Source: Amyelois transitella (lineage: Eukaryota > Arthropoda > Insecta > Lepidoptera > Pyralidae). From it: a DNA stretch of 64,000 bases. The stretch lies in contig NC_083534.1 of NCBI RefSeq assembly GCF_032362555.1, positions 2,527,001-2,591,000 of the forward strand, written 5' to 3'. This document shows, in pieces, positions 1 to 11,843 of the stretch. Below the pieces are notes generated by a model. That model saw only the letters and a list, made by a program, of their open reading frames with translations. It was not told the DNA's origin and made no database searches. The position numbers and the translations under genes are program-made. Within the stretch, counting starts at the first letter, position 1. Every line of letters begins with the position of its first letter.

Positions 1-76
1 ACCAGAAGTTCATGAGATTAGCGCGTTCAAACAAACAAACAAACTCTTCACCTTTATAATATTAGTTATATATAGA
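1..76 (-). mobile_element. Helitron-like element (family 1), fragment cut by window edge
   Basis: The sequence runs into a run of AAAC repeats followed by CTCTTCACCTTTATAATATT and ends at TATAGAT. This is the reverse complement of the 5' end of the family-1 elements at 5219, 6417, 32208, 45908 and 57609. The other end lies outside the window. Confidence 0.6.
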
Positions 77-1306
77 TTGTGTAATATATTTTTTACGTAG
101 TAGTCTTCACGTATTTATGATTCCAAATTTTGCATTAATTGTAAGCGATCATGAGCTTAATGGAATTTGATAAGCGACAAAGCATTATTGTAAGTATAAA
201 TTATTGATCTAAATAATTACCTACTTCTGACTTATTAAGGATGTATTTTAATATGACATCATTTAACATAGTAGCTGTTGTTTTCAATAGCAGAATAATC
301 GACAACTGTTTCTTCATATGTATAAAACTCTTCGTGACGAGTGTGCTACTAACTGTCATTTAACGTACCTACGCCAAAACTGCTGGGTGTATGTACAGTA
401 ATTTGAAAGTAGTACTGCTGGCCACTAAGAAAAAAAAAGAACAAAAATAGAATATTGCACAAAAAATTAAAAAAAAAAGAAGAGCGTATGTTACAATGTT
501 GAAATGTATATAATTTAGTTCACTTTTTATAATTTCATGGATGTCAATATCTAATGTATAAACCAAATTTCAGTGAGTTATTTCAGAAAGTGCAGTTTTA
601 ATTTCTTTCAAAACAAGTTCCGTCAAAGATCATAAAATAGTTCGGTATTAAACAGTGTAGGAAGCATTTGGTTTGAACGTTCTCTGAGGAGTGTAGATGA
701 GCACTATGAGATTCCCGAATTCCCTCGGGAACTGAAGTTAGCTGAATTTGTACTTACGCGGGCGAAGATAAAAGGAATACCTATTTAAAATATATGTACA
801 TAATTCCGACGCCTTCAAAGGAAGAATATGTGTTAACAAACATTGTACTTAAATACTTAAGACCTATATTGTAACCATATTTTAGGAAAAAATAAATGAT
901 TAAATGAAGTCGAAGGTCTCATAGGCATTCGCTCTGACAATCTGCGTGTTGGTAAGCAAAATGAGGTCTAAGGTGGTACACGAAAGCTCAGATAATGCCT
1001 AATTCACTCTTGCCTTGAAAAGTTGTATGTATCGGGGGAGAGAGATGCGGAGAGAGAATTCCAAATCACAGCGGCTCGCATGATAAATACGAGTATTGGC
1101 TCTTCATGAGATCTGACAACTTTTTGACAGGGTCAATCAAGACTCTTCTTGGTACCATTTTTCATGAAAATGATTTTGGTATAATGGATGTAGAATGGAA
1201 AGAGTACACCTCCATCTTTTCTCGCACTCGCCATGGTGAAAATAAAAAAAATCGTAAAATAATTCCGTGTCATCCATTGATACATTTATTTTTGGTCACT
1301 GAAATT
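77..1306. other. Intergenic, no gene recognised
   Basis: AT-rich sequence with A-rich runs near 430-480. No splice-bounded coding stretch, repeat family or RNA gene was recognised. Confidence 0.4.
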
Positions 1307-1574
1307 GTGCCGTGTAGTTCCCGGAACCAATACAAAAAAGAATAGGACCACACTCTATCTCTTTCCCATGGATGTCGTAAAAGGAGACTAAGGGATAGGC
1401 TTACAAACTTGGGATTCTTTTTTAGGCGATGGGCTAGCAACCTATCACTATTTGAATCTCAATTCTATCGTTAAGCCAAATAGCTGAACGTGGCCATTCA
1501 GTCCTTTCAATACTGTTGGTTCTGTATACCCCGCAAGGGATACAGACGTGACCATATGTATGTATGTATGTATG
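1307..1574 (+). mobile_element. SINE copy, (TATG)n-tailed family
   Basis: Near full-length copy. It begins GTGCCGTGTAGTTCCCGG, contains the family blocks CATGGATGTCGTAAAAGG and GCGATGGGCTAGCAACC, and ends in ACCCCGCAAGGGATACAG followed by a TATG repeat tail. About 25 whole or broken copies of this ~260 bp family occur in the window in both orientations. Confidence 0.85.
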
Positions 1575-1960
1575 AATTAGTGCGAGTAAATTTATCTATG
1601 GATCATTGTTTACCCTTGACCAGCCTGAAGAAGGAGACCGACCCCCATGTTGTAGAAGCCGACACCCATCTATTTAATTATGTTTACAATGACTGACTGA
1701 CTTGAGAAATGATCCTCACCAAGTGTGGTTAAAAATAGTTCTTGTTGTACGGAAGTTCACGGATATATTTACTTACTCTCATCATAATCATTTCCTCTGA
1801 TAGATATTGCATGCTTTTTGCAAAAATTAGGAGACTTTTTGAGTGTATTTGTTACTAGCTACCAAGTAAAGGTACCTATGTTCTCCGTAATCCGTATTAT
1901 ACGTTTGCACAAGAATGAAGATGGCTTCAGTGGTTTTGACGCGAAAGATAGTCAAACAAC

Positions 1961-2202
1961 GTATATACATATAGTCACGTCTATATCCCTTGCGGGGTAG
2001 ACAGAGCCAAAAGTCTGAAAGGCCACGTTCAGCTGCTTGGATTGAGTTGAGATTCAAATAGTGACAGGTTGCTAGCCCATCGCCTATAAGAGGAATCTCA
2101 AGTATTAAAGCCTGTCCCATAGTCACCTGTTACGACATCCATGGGAAAGAGATGGAGTGATCCTATTCTTCTTTCTATCGTTGCCGAGAACCACACGGCA
2201 CT
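1961..2202 (-). mobile_element. SINE copy, (TATG)n-tailed family
   Basis: Reverse-strand copy. The 3' end is at the left (TCACGTCTATATCCCTTGCG) and the 5' head at the right (GAGAACCACACGGCAC). The tail is short and degenerate. Confidence 0.85.
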
Positions 2203-2515
2203 AATAGTTGATAGACACACATTTTATTCCGCTTACAATAGGTCTTCTTCATGATGTTTCCTAATAGTTTACGAGTTTCAATTCATCCATTGAGCTAATG
2301 TTAATTGCGACCTCTTCCTTGAACCGCAGTTTAGCGGTAACTACCTATAGCTAGCTTTTTTATTATTTAATTTAGATTCCAAACAGGTTTTAGGCATTCA
2401 TTCATAAAACAATTTGTGTTATTATTATTAGTCATTAATTAAAAATAACTAATATTAATTACTAATTAAATTAGTTTATTCTGAGTCGCCTAAAACTCCT
2501 AGATGTAATTAAACG

Positions 2516-2830
2516 TAGTTACTAATTAGCATTACCCGCAGCTTCAAGCGCTACCTACACGCACGAGTTTAGCGCCACCTGGAAAAGAATACAGGTTTTT
2601 CGCAAATCCCACGGGAATTTTAGTTTTTACCGGGATAAAAAGTAAAGTGCACTTTTTTTAGATTCCTAATTAATATGCAAAATTTCAAGAAGATTGGATC
2701 TCAAGCGTGAAGAGGTAACAAACAAACAAACTTACTTACTGGAGTAAGCTCGCGGCTCCGCCTGCGTGTAATGAAAATTCCCGCGAGAATTCCGGGATAT
2801 CATCCCTTGGTACAACACTAGATCAAATTG
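2516..2830. repeat. Degenerate Helitron-like relics
   Basis: Motifs such as ACCCGCAGCTTC, TTTACCGGGATAAAAAGTA and TAACAAACAAACAAAC, plus a second end near 2745-2780 (GCGGCTCCGCCTGCG), resemble the termini and interiors of lepidopteran non-autonomous Helitrons. The boundaries cannot be fixed by eye. Confidence 0.4.
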
Positions 2831-2860
2831 GAACCTAAAATTTTTTTTTGTTCTAAAAGG

Positions 2861-3058
2861 CTTGTCAAGGCTTTTGTTACGAGATACTAACTCAACGATA
2901 CTATATTCTATAACAAATACTTATATAGATAAACATTCAAGACCCAGGCCAATAAGAAAAAGTTCTTTTCTCATCATACCCTGGCTGGGATTCGTACCCG
3001 GGACCTCTGGTATCACAGACAGCGTCCAACCGCCGCGCTACAGGGGCCGTCAACATCG
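2861..3058 (-). mobile_element. tRNA-derived SINE
   Basis: Read on the minus strand, this has a tRNA-like head (CTGTAGCGCGGCGG as box A region, GGGTACGAATCCCAGCC as box B region). The head is followed by TTTTTCTTATTGGCCTGGGT and a tail that runs through AAGTATTTGTTATAGAA. A shorter plus-strand copy lies at 39170-39285. The downstream non-tRNA body and the second copy show that it is a SINE rather than a tRNA gene. Confidence 0.75.
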
Positions 3059-3847
3059 CTAGATACATGGAAAATTTGATGTCTCTAGAATTTATACCCA
3101 GTGGTTCGAGCTGAATTAAATCTAGGCTGCTCGCTGTCCGTTAGTTTGTCAGTTATTCAGTAACGGAAAAGTTTAATTCTAAATTTATTTCATGACTTCT
3201 TTTTTGCATTATAATTACTCGTAACCATATGTCGTTACTTCTGTCATCTAATCATAGAAAGAAAAAGTTGTACGTAGCCAGAAAGTCCACATTAACACGG
3301 ATACATCTGGAAAGCATGATTAAATTAAAACAACATAAAAAATGGAGAGTTTATAACAAGAACGCCTTTAGTTGACATCCAGTCTCAAAATTGACCTTAT
3401 ACTTGCCTTGAATATAAGGAATTCGTCAATGGACAGACGGACAGACGTATCGGCAGCGGCAATTAATTTTAACTTGTAAAGCAATGACAAGTATGCCCAA
3501 GTGTTCTGAGAGTAGTCGGGACAAACATTTTGTAAAACATGTGGTTGACTTTCACAATTTGTCGTCGTGACATTATATTTTTTTTTACTTTTGGCCTTTA
3601 GGTTGTTTGTTATGTGGAAACTCACTCTCTTTTATCCTCCAAACAAGCTTTGTAAATTTCCTTAACAACTAAAAATGCAGCCTGTTTATGTTAGCTAAGT
3701 ACCCTAAATTTAAAATACTAGGTAATACCTAATAATACGAGTAAAAAAGGTTTTCTTTCCGTACGAGATTTTTCGTACTTATGTCTGCGTGAGATCTGAT
3801 GGCATACGTGTTTTAAAAAAAGATTGATGTGAGGATACACATACATG
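3059..3847. other. Intergenic, no gene recognised
   Basis: AT-rich. A short GGACAGACGGACAGACG stretch near 3432 resembles pieces of common lepidopteran repeats. Nothing else was identified. Confidence 0.35.
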
Positions 3848-4113
3848 GTGCCGTGTGGTTCCCGGCACCAATAGAAAAAAGAATAGGACTACTCAATCTC
3901 TTCCCCACGGATGTCGTAAAAGGCGATTAAGGGATTGGTTTATAAACTGGGGATTCTTCTTTTAGGCGAAGGGCTAGCGACCTGTCACTATTTGAATCTC
4001 AATTCTATCAAAAAGCCAAACAGCTTAGTTTGGTTTTTCGGTCTTTTCAAGACTGTTGGCTCTGTCTAGCCTATAAGGGATATAGACGTGATGATATGTA
4101 TGTATGTATGTAT
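3848..4113 (+). mobile_element. SINE copy, (TATG)n-tailed family
   Basis: Full-length copy from GTGCCGTGTGGTTCCCGG to a clean TATG repeat tail. It holds all the internal family blocks, with the 3' block slightly diverged (TCTAGCCTATAAGGG). Confidence 0.85.
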
Positions 4114-5030
4114 AATACATATACATATGTATGTGGCCCTGTACTTTTTATATTTTCCAAAAGTCATTGTCACCTTTTTCGCCACGCACGCCACTGAGCT
4201 GGCAACAGATGCACATGTCGCGTAACAACCAATTTATTTTTATTTCAACTCAGCGTACGCAAATTGACTACTGAACATTCAACAGTGGACCTTAATGCAT
4301 AGCAATAAAATGTACCACGGATGACCATGTTACCTTGTTTTATTATTAGTTATTTGTGATGGCCAGTTATATAATAGATAATGGTAACGGACAATCTTTT
4401 TTTTTTTGCAGAAAGACACAAATTTCCTAACAAACTAGAATTTTAACTAGTTTTTTTGAAATATTAAAAAATTCTCCCATCATGGGATGATTTGTAATTA
4501 CTTGATTAAATTAAATTTAAAAAATGATATAGCCGTACTAACATACATTTATATCAACAAAAAAAAATTTTTCAAACGAAGTGTTACAACAAAAATATCT
4601 TTAAAAAGAAAAGTAAACCAAACCAATCTTTTAACGCGGCCCGAAAACGCCCACTGCGAAAGCGGAATCTTATAAAAAAAACAAAATAACAGCAGGTTCA
4701 CCTCGAAAAACGAAAATAATTTGGAAAATTAAACACTGCATGTCATGTTTTCATAATTAGATCAAACGTTATGTCTTATTACACGTAACGCAGCTGCGCT
4801 ATTTTATGTTACAGCTTCGCGCGTATCTCTCTCAACATGGCGTATTTTCTTTCAATTGCTTGTTCAGCTGTTGTCTTTAAAGTTTAGTCAGCTAAGTAGT
4901 TACTGATGGCTCTATCTATCTATAATAGTAGTTAAACGTGTTATGTGAGGAGAATTTTAGTTGCATATATGGGTTCCTCTCTAGAGAGGTGAGTTTGTCA
5001 CCGAGACCTAAAGACAGGCGGCTTATTTTA
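4114..5030. other. Intergenic, no gene recognised
   Basis: AT-rich DNA with long A and T runs. No coding exon or repeat family was recognised up to the SINE fragment at 5031. Confidence 0.35.
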
Positions 5031-5183
5031 TGATAGAACTGAGATTCAAATAGTGACAGGTTGCTAGCCCATCGCCTAAAAGAAGAATCCCTTAGTCGCC
5101 TATTACGACATCCATGTGATAGAGATGGAGGGGTCCTATTTTTTTTACCTATTGGTGGAAACGGGACCGGGAACTACACGGCA
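5031..5183 (-). mobile_element. SINE fragment, 3' end missing
   Basis: 5' two-thirds of the TATG-tailed SINE on the minus strand, from GATAGAACTGAGATTCAAAT to the head GGGAACTACACGGCA. The shared 3' end and tail are absent. Confidence 0.8.
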
Positions 5184-5218
5184 TTTCTAATTAGGTGAAG
5201 CACTACAAATATATTTAA

Positions 5219-5445
5219 CTAGCTGTGCCCGCGACTTCGTCCGCGTAGAATAGTTATTTTAGGCATCGTTAAAGCCCTCAGGGATGAATAATTTTCCCCG
5301 TTTTTTTCACATATTCCATTATTTCTTTACTCCTTATAAGTAGTTGCAGCGTGATGTTATATAGCCTAAAGCCTTCCTCGATAAATGGTCTATTCAACGC
5401 AAAAATAATTTTTCAATCTGCTTTATAATATTAGTAGGTATAGAT
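5219..5445 (-). mobile_element. Helitron-like non-autonomous element (family 1)
   Basis: Plus-strand text begins CTAGCTGTGCCCGCGACTTC and ends TATAGAT. Read on the minus strand it therefore starts with TC, ends with CTAG, and has the bulged hairpin GCGGACGAAGTCGCGGG just before the 3' end. These are the Helitron hallmarks (TC start, CTRR end, 3' hairpin, insertion between A and T). No coding capacity. The 5' end is degenerate here. Confidence 0.65.
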
Positions 5446-5566
5446 AGGTATATAATCAACATTTTAGTACTTAAGTAAGTATTATAAATGTAAGTAATAT
5501 AAAAAGTTTACATTCGATGACATTACTTGTACCGTGGGGCCCTGGACAAATTGTGGAATATTACGA

Positions 5567-5602
5567 CATTTGCCCCAAGAAGAAGTCTTCTTGGGGCAAA
5601 TG
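5567..5602. repeat. Perfect inverted repeat, 17-bp arms, 2-nt loop
   Basis: The left arm CATTTGCCCCAAGAAGA (5567-5583) is followed after AG by its exact reverse complement (5586-5602). It is not part of any repeat family recognised here. Confidence 0.9.
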
Positions 5603-5790
5603 ACCGTTTCGCTCCGCTGTAAGGCTGTAAACACATCAGAGGGCAATTTTTTTTTACTAACTATGCTTAAATTGCACGAAAAACGTCAGGTTGTTGGCCG
5701 CGTCGTATTGTCTATGGTCTGCTTGCACAGAATATATAATAATTTCATTTTCTTAAATCTAGCCAAAAAGTCTAATATAGATACCTTCAT

Positions 5791-6057
5791 TACATTACAT
5801 ACATACATATAGTCACGTCTATATCCCTTGCGGGGTAGACAGCGCCAGCCGTCTTGAAAAAACTGAATGGCCACGTTCAGCTATTTGGCTTAATGATAGA
5901 ATTGAGATTCAAATAGTGACAGGTTGCTAGGCCATCGCCTAAAAAAGAATCCCAAGTTTGTGTGTCTATCCCTTAGTCACTTTTTACCACATCCATGGGA
6001 AAGAGATGGAGTGGTCCTAATCTTTTTTGTATTGGCGTCGGGAAACGACACGGCACT
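5791..6057 (-). mobile_element. SINE copy, (TATG)n-tailed family
   Basis: Full-length minus-strand copy from the ACATACATAC tail through CCCTTGCGGGGTAGACAG to the head GAAACGACACGGCAC. Moderately diverged. Confidence 0.85.
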
Positions 6058-6221
6058 GCCTACCTCCTTCCTTCCTTCCTTCTCTATAAATACCTCCTTC
6101 AATAAATTTGTACAACTATAAATCATCGATATAATAGCTGTTTTACTTCACATTTGTTGTCAATTTTCCAGGGCAAGTTTACAACAAATAAAGCGTTACT
6201 TGCATAAATAGATATCAAAAT

Positions 6222-6391
6222 ATCACATCAGGCGTAACTTTTACGGGGTAGGTAGAGCCAGCAGTCTGGAAACTATTGGATGGCCGCGGTTAGCTGTATC
6301 GCTTAATGATAACATCGAGTCATATAATGAATCCAATAATGGCAAGTTGTCAGCGTCCGTATCACCTAAAAGAAGAATCCCAAGTTTACAA
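6222..6391 (-). mobile_element. Old SINE copy, 5' half lost
   Basis: Diverged minus-strand copy with TTACGGGGTAGGTAGAGCC and CCTAAAAGAAGAATCCCAAG. It stops before the 5' head. Confidence 0.65.
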
Positions 6392-6416
6392 TTGAACAGC
6401 TCATTAGGAACTTCAC

Positions 6417-6643
6417 ATTATAAAGCTGAAGAGTTTGTTTGTTTGAACGCGCTAATCTCAGGAACTACTGGTTCGAATAAAAAAATATTTTTGAGGAAGG
6501 CTATATAACATAACGCTGCAACTATTAGGAGCGAAGAAATAATGGAAAATGTGAAAAAAAATGGGGAAATTTATTTATTCTTGAGGGCTTCAATGCTGCC
6601 CGAAATAGCTATTCCACGCGGACGAAGTCGCGGGCACAGCTAG
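6417..6643 (+). mobile_element. Helitron-like non-autonomous element (family 1)
   Basis: Runs from ATTATAAAGCTGAAGAGTTT to GCGGGCACAGCTAG, followed by T. It has the family-1 body and the 3' hairpin GCGGACGAAGTCGCGGG. The extreme 5' end (TCTATACTA in better copies) is missing. Confidence 0.7.
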
Positions 6644-7000
6644 TTTGATATATACATATAAAAAGTGCAAATTATTTCGCCGCCCGTCTCCGTCCAAAGT
6701 CCATGGCCTTGATTCCTAAATCACTCGTGATTCTCCAAACATTTCGCGGTATAATGCGGATTTTTTGCAAGTTTATTTTGAACTGGCTTTTTATAACGCC
6801 TACTAACACATATATCGTTTTAATAGGTCGTTTGTTTTTGTGCTTCTAGGCAACAATTATTAAAATAATATTAATTTGGAGCAGATTTCATGATTGCATC
6901 TAGATCAACGTGGGTTTCGAGGCTTGGCTCTATCATCCCGGTAAAGGACAAAGATGTAATAATCAGTCTAAATATTATGTTAGTTCTACTCTACATTTTC

Positions 7001-7057
7001 TTCTTTTTACATTCTTACTAGCCAGTTTAAAACTGGCTAGTAAGAATGTAAAAAGAA
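7001..7057. repeat. Perfect inverted repeat, 28-bp arms, 1-nt centre
   Basis: Arms 7001-7028 and 7030-7057 are exact reverse complements around a single A. The centre reads GCCAGTTTAAAACTGGC. Such a structure could extrude as a cruciform. Confidence 0.9.
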
Positions 7058-7447
7058 ACAAAGTTCTGGATATTACTGGCATGTTAATTCGAAATTCGAA
7101 CAGTGAAATGCATGCGCACTCACACTCGCACTGAATAGGCACTCGCATGAAATGTGCGCTAGAACATTATGGACCTGCTGTTTTGAAAAAGGACCCGAAA
7201 TTGTTTCATCAGTTTATATTAGTTTCTTTTTTCAAAGTCAAAAGTACATAGTGTGTACCAGCTGCTTTTCATCCCACGCAGACTGAAAAAATCAATCAGG
7301 GGAAAGGCTTATAAATTTGGGATTATTCTTCTAGGTGTTGCTTGTAACCTGCGATTTCCGTCAGATAAACGTGGCTGAATCTTTTAAGTACGAGTACCTA
7401 GGTGCTTTATCGTAAAGTGTAAAAACGTGAAATCGTATGTAACGTAT

Positions 7448-7936
7448 ATTAAAAATCCAGCCAAGTGCGAGTCGAACTCGCGCACGTAGTATTCCGCACC
7501 ATCATTATGCTTGTCGAATGCATACTTAAATATTTATTTTTTATATTCATCTTTCTATTGTCTTTCTATTGTTTATTAAAATCGACCAAAAAGTTGCGTT
7601 TGTTGTATGGGAACCCTCTTTATTTTTAATTAATTATCTATTTAAAACTGTTGGCTCTGTCTACCCCGCAAGGGATATATACATGACCATATGTATGTAA
7701 AAGATAATAATGCACAAAACAAATTTCGATCAAAATTTTAAGCGTTTACCCGTTACGAAAGTACATAATTTGTTAAAAACAGCTTTCTAGGTTTCTGGGT
7801 TTTACCATTTTCTTTTGTTTACGTTTCACGGTTTATGAGATACAGTCTGGTGACAGATGGACAGACAAACATACAGCGGTGGCTTAGCATCTAGTTAGTT
7901 CATCATAGTTTTTATCTTTGAAGTAAGGAACCCTAA
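7448..7936 (+). repeat. Unclassified interspersed repeat with SINE tail inserted
   Basis: Begins near CCAGCCAAGTGCGAGTCGAA and ends near AAGTAAGGAACCCTAAAAA, with GACAGATGGACAGACAAACA near the end. This matches, from memory, a widespread lepidopteran repeat; the class is unresolved. At 7643-7698 it is interrupted by a 3' fragment of the TATG-tailed SINE (GGCTCTGTCTACCCCGCAAG then a TATG tail). A related short piece lies near 27276-27300 on the opposite strand. Confidence 0.5.
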
Positions 7937-10679
7937 AAATTTATGAAACTTGCACAACGTCCCAGTCCATACCATAGACTTACTGCAGCGCAGTACTTAC
8001 TCTTACTTATTGTCAAAACAATAGCAAACAGGTCTAAAGTTGAAAGAAAAGGCGCGCAAAAAAACACAGATGAGGCACAGACAGAGACTACATTCATTTA
8101 AAAAAATAATTTTGATGTGCTATGTCTTATATCTTCTCTCGCATTCTGAAATTTTAATATTCTTCTATCATCTAATATTTGTATATATAAATATGTATGT
8201 ATATATATTTGTACTCGCGTTTTCGAAAACGGCTCTAACGATTTCGTTAAAATTTAAAATTTCCGTATAGGTGCATGCGGGGTTAAAAAATCGATTTAGC
8301 TAGGTATGCCTGTGATTATTTGTTTTTTCTTTATTTTCACCCTTTATTTACCCAAAATAATTTTTTTTCATACAAAATGGTTGCTAGGCAACGTTATTTG
8401 TGTTTTAATTTCTGATGTCATTTGAAGCCATTGGCAAATCAGTCAGTCGGTTGTTATTTCTTTTCATCGCTCTTCTACGGCGGTAGATGGTTGTTACCAC
8501 CATCTACATCCTTTACTTCATCCTCATTAATTACTTTCTTTATCAAGCCCGGCAGTTTAAGTCTTTCACAAGACCGATTCTATCTGCTCCGATTTAGTAA
8601 GTCTATTATTTCAATTAGAGAAATATACCTAATTCGCCGATAGAAAAAATAAATTAGGTAGGTAGCATTTCTTTCTTTTTCGCACCATCTGATTCTCACC
8701 TGCCAGTGTTAATCTCGCGCGCATTGTCTATGCTCGGCGGGGCGTCACGTTCAAACGAACAATACGTTTGACAGCCGAGCGAGCGTTCAGAAACGCGCTT
8801 AATAAATTATCTGCGAAGATGACAGTTGGCGGGAAAGGGCGTTTTGATAATGTTTTCGTGTTTCACTTGGGCATTGGCATGGAATTGTTTTACTGATTAC
8901 AGATGACATTATAAACGTTTAGTCGAAAGATGTTACGACCAAAATATAGGCCTCGATATATCTTCCGTGGTTTCACGCGGCAGTTTCATACCGCGAAGAT
9001 ATGACATTCTCTTTTCCTTATTGTTTCCGTCTACTTACATTGCCTACATAACCTGTCACTCCTGGAGTATGGTCAGCTTCTCGATTTGCCAATAAGTATT
9101 CCAGTGATGGTTTGGCCAATTTTTTCTATCACTATGTGAAGGTGATAATAAATATCTACGTATTTGCAATGCACACTAAGTAATATTGTTTGTAACCATA
9201 TTCAAGGAATAAATGATTATGATTAAGATTTTATATTAAAATCAAGAAGAACAGAAAAAAGAAACCGAGCAGAAAAGACATCCGGAGTATTAGAAAGTAA
9301 TACTATTGAAATAATAATGACTCTCTCAACTCAAATCTCGAACTTCAAAATTCATTACCTGCCTTAGAAAAATAAAAACAAAACAAATCGTCTTACCCAT
9401 TAGGCAACGTGTCAATTTCATCGATAGCTAATGAATCAATTTTAAAACTCATGATCAATGGACTCCCACGCATTCTTCTATCTGGGTTCAATTTAATTTG
9501 TAATCAATCAAAATTATTAATGCAATCGTTGTAAAAATAAAAAGTAAGTATTACACAGATTGAATTCATGATACAAACTTGTTTCTGGGTTTTACCGTTT
9601 TCTTTTGTTTAGAATACATATATCACGTCTTAGGTACGTTGAAGACTGAACCAATAGTATCTACGGCTACGTTTTGTTGAATTAATGGAAGAGTAAGGCC
9701 TACTACTACGAATGTAACTAGATCAAAGAGCTATTCAAGTGCGTCTTATAGGTATCACCGAAATTGCATTAGGAAAATTATAAATGTGAATAAAGCGAAT
9801 GGTGAAAATATGGAGCAAATGCAGGCATTGTAGGAAGAGGAAGTTATCTCGACTGAACCGGCCAAAGCGGCCTATCATTGCTGATCATGCCTCTTTTCTG
9901 AAGAGTTACTTCAGAAAAGAGGTATGATCAGCAACGTTTGCTTCTACTATAGTTATTTGGAAAAAACCATAGACTACTGCGGTAGCGTTCCTTAATAAAG
10001 TGTTCATTGCCAGTAATTGATATATATGGTGTTTCATATCATACATCAATATGTTTGACACTGGCCGCATTTAGGGCTAATTAAAAAGAAAGCAAAGAGG
10101 CGCGAACACAGGAAACGTCATTTCAAATTTTGAAGTTGTTCCTAATTCGAAAAGATTGACGTTTGGTATAGGATCGTGCGGGCGGGAAAAGTTACAATAC
10201 ATATAACTGTGTTGATGTGTCAATGATTCTTTACTAAATTGATGGTTTGGAAATAGCAAATTATATTTTTATACATATCTCTTAACTTACTTATATTTTA
10301 GTTTTGCTGGTACCTAATGTTTTTTGAAGTACGAATATTTAAGTGTATTATGTCGCTTTGATGCTAGAGATTTTCGCCAAAAGCTAAGTAGATACCATCC
10401 ACGAACGAATGAAAATCGGACCTGGATTTTTTAGCTATGAAGTTGATAGTATGGTAGTAATTTTATAACAAGTTCATGAGTTGAGTGGGGACCATGTGCC
10501 ACCTAACAATAATACCAATTTATTACAATAGTTTGCGGTTGCACAACAAGAATCGCGTGACTCTTTTTATTTATCTGTGATGTGCAGATCAGGAACATAA
10601 ATTATTGTAGTGACTACCTACTTATATAACGATCGTGTAAACTGTTATCCTTCTGGCGTTGGTATCGGTTGCTTATTTA
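7937..10679. other. Intergenic; one CpG-rich patch, no gene recognised
   Basis: Mostly AT-rich. A patch at about 8690-8835 is richer in G+C (CTCGGCGGGGCGTCACG, GACAGCCGAGCGAGCG). It could be an upstream promoter or first exon of the phospholipase gene that starts before 18399, but no splice donor or start ties it to that gene. A hairpin at 9880-9932 is listed separately. Confidence 0.3.
9880..9932. repeat. Inverted repeat, 24-bp arms, 5-nt loop
   Basis: The left arm GCTGATCATGCCTCTTTTCT plus GAAG (9880-9903) pairs with 9909-9932 with a single G-T wobble. The loop is AGTTA. Not part of a recognised repeat. Confidence 0.9.
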
Positions 10680-10888
10680 GAGGGGTAGACAGAGCCAATA
10701 GTCTTAAAAAGACTGAAAGGTCAGCTGTAGGGCCTAATGGTGGATTGAGATTCAAATAGTGACAGGTTGCTAGCCCATCGCCTGTAAGAAGAATCCCAAC
10801 TTTATTTAGTCCTTCCCTAAGTCGCCTTTTACGACGTCCATGGGTAAGATATGGATTGCCTTCTACCGTGCCAGGAACTACACGGCAC
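10680..10888 (-). mobile_element. SINE copy, 3' tail lost
   Basis: Minus-strand copy of the TATG-tailed family from AGGGGTAGACAGAGCC to the head AGGAACTACACGGCAC. The final ~30 bp and the tail are missing. Confidence 0.8.
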
Positions 10889-11714
10889 ATATTAATTAAT
10901 TAACTTACAAGGACTATTTGTCCCAATAACGTATTCATTCCTCGGGAGACGGGCCTGTGACTCGGATCATGGACCGGCTAAGTCAGGATTTTCCACTGGA
11001 ATCTTAATCCTGGTTGTTTCGTGGTAAGGTACATAATCTTTTAATTTCCTTGTTTACACGTATTTTCCACTCGTCGGGGCATTCGTTAACCATCAACATA
11101 ATTTAAGTTTGTACGACCGTCGTACGATTCGAACCGCCTTTAAAGGGCATTAAAAAATTAATAAGAAGCTATCCACAAACATAAAATTTAGCTTCTACAC
11201 TTCCTAGTGAAGTGTAGTGGAGCATCCTCCATACATCTCTTTTCTCTGCATTTTTTTGTTGTTGATGATGATTTTATCACAAAATTTTATCCACTAATAA
11301 ATACTAAGTAACTATGTCACATTATTAATGCAGTTTCATGTTTTCGTTACCCCACAAAACCTGCCAACTTTCGGATAGGGCAAGTTTTTTTGCATTCAAA
11401 CTACAGAGGCGAAGTAAAATCCTAACGCCAGTTGAAAATTGGCTCGCGCCAACAAGATTAGCGTGCGGTTCCATTTGCGGCGGCCATTTTGTTTCAAACG
11501 TCAAACTTACAAAATGGATTCCTGTCTCTGGGGACACGGAAATTGTTCGACTTTAGTTTATTTATCGTTTAATCCTGAGATTTAGTGAGTCTGAGGACAT
11601 TCCTAGATGTTCCTAGGTCTAGGTAGCTGTTTGTTTGTTACTTGATATAATTTGGTGAGAGAAATATAGTCATAGGCATTATAGTTAAGTCTAAAATTTT
11701 CTAAACCAACTAGC
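10889..11714. other. Intergenic, no gene recognised
   Basis: Mixed composition with a short GC-richer stretch at about 11440-11530 (TGCGGCGGCCATTTTG). There are open frames on both strands at 11325-11556 but no splice context or family match, so none is called. Confidence 0.3.
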
Positions 11715-11843
11715 TTGCAAAAAGAGAGTTATGAATGCGAATGAAGCGAAAGAAGTTTGCATGGAGTGGAACGTGTCGTGGCAATTAGAAATTTGTAGTC
11801 TCTGCCTACCCCTCTGGGAGAGAGGTGTGATTTTATGTATGTA
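11715..11843 (+). mobile_element. LINE 3'-end copy (RTE-like family)
   Basis: 5'-truncated, diverged copy of the last ~130 bp of the LINE at 39842-41808. It shows GAGTTATGAATGCGAATGAA and GTCTCTGCCTACCCCTCTGG, and the end GTGATTTTATGTATGTA. Confidence 0.8.

Noticed and set aside
2985..3058. tRNA gene (minus strand)
   Set aside because: Box A and B regions are present, but the sequence continues into a repeat body, has a second copy at 39170, and lacks a clean acceptor stem. Called a tRNA-derived SINE.
11325..11556. Overlapping ~70-codon ORFs on both strands
   Set aside because: No splice context, no domain, and both strands open equally, as expected by chance in a GC-richer patch.
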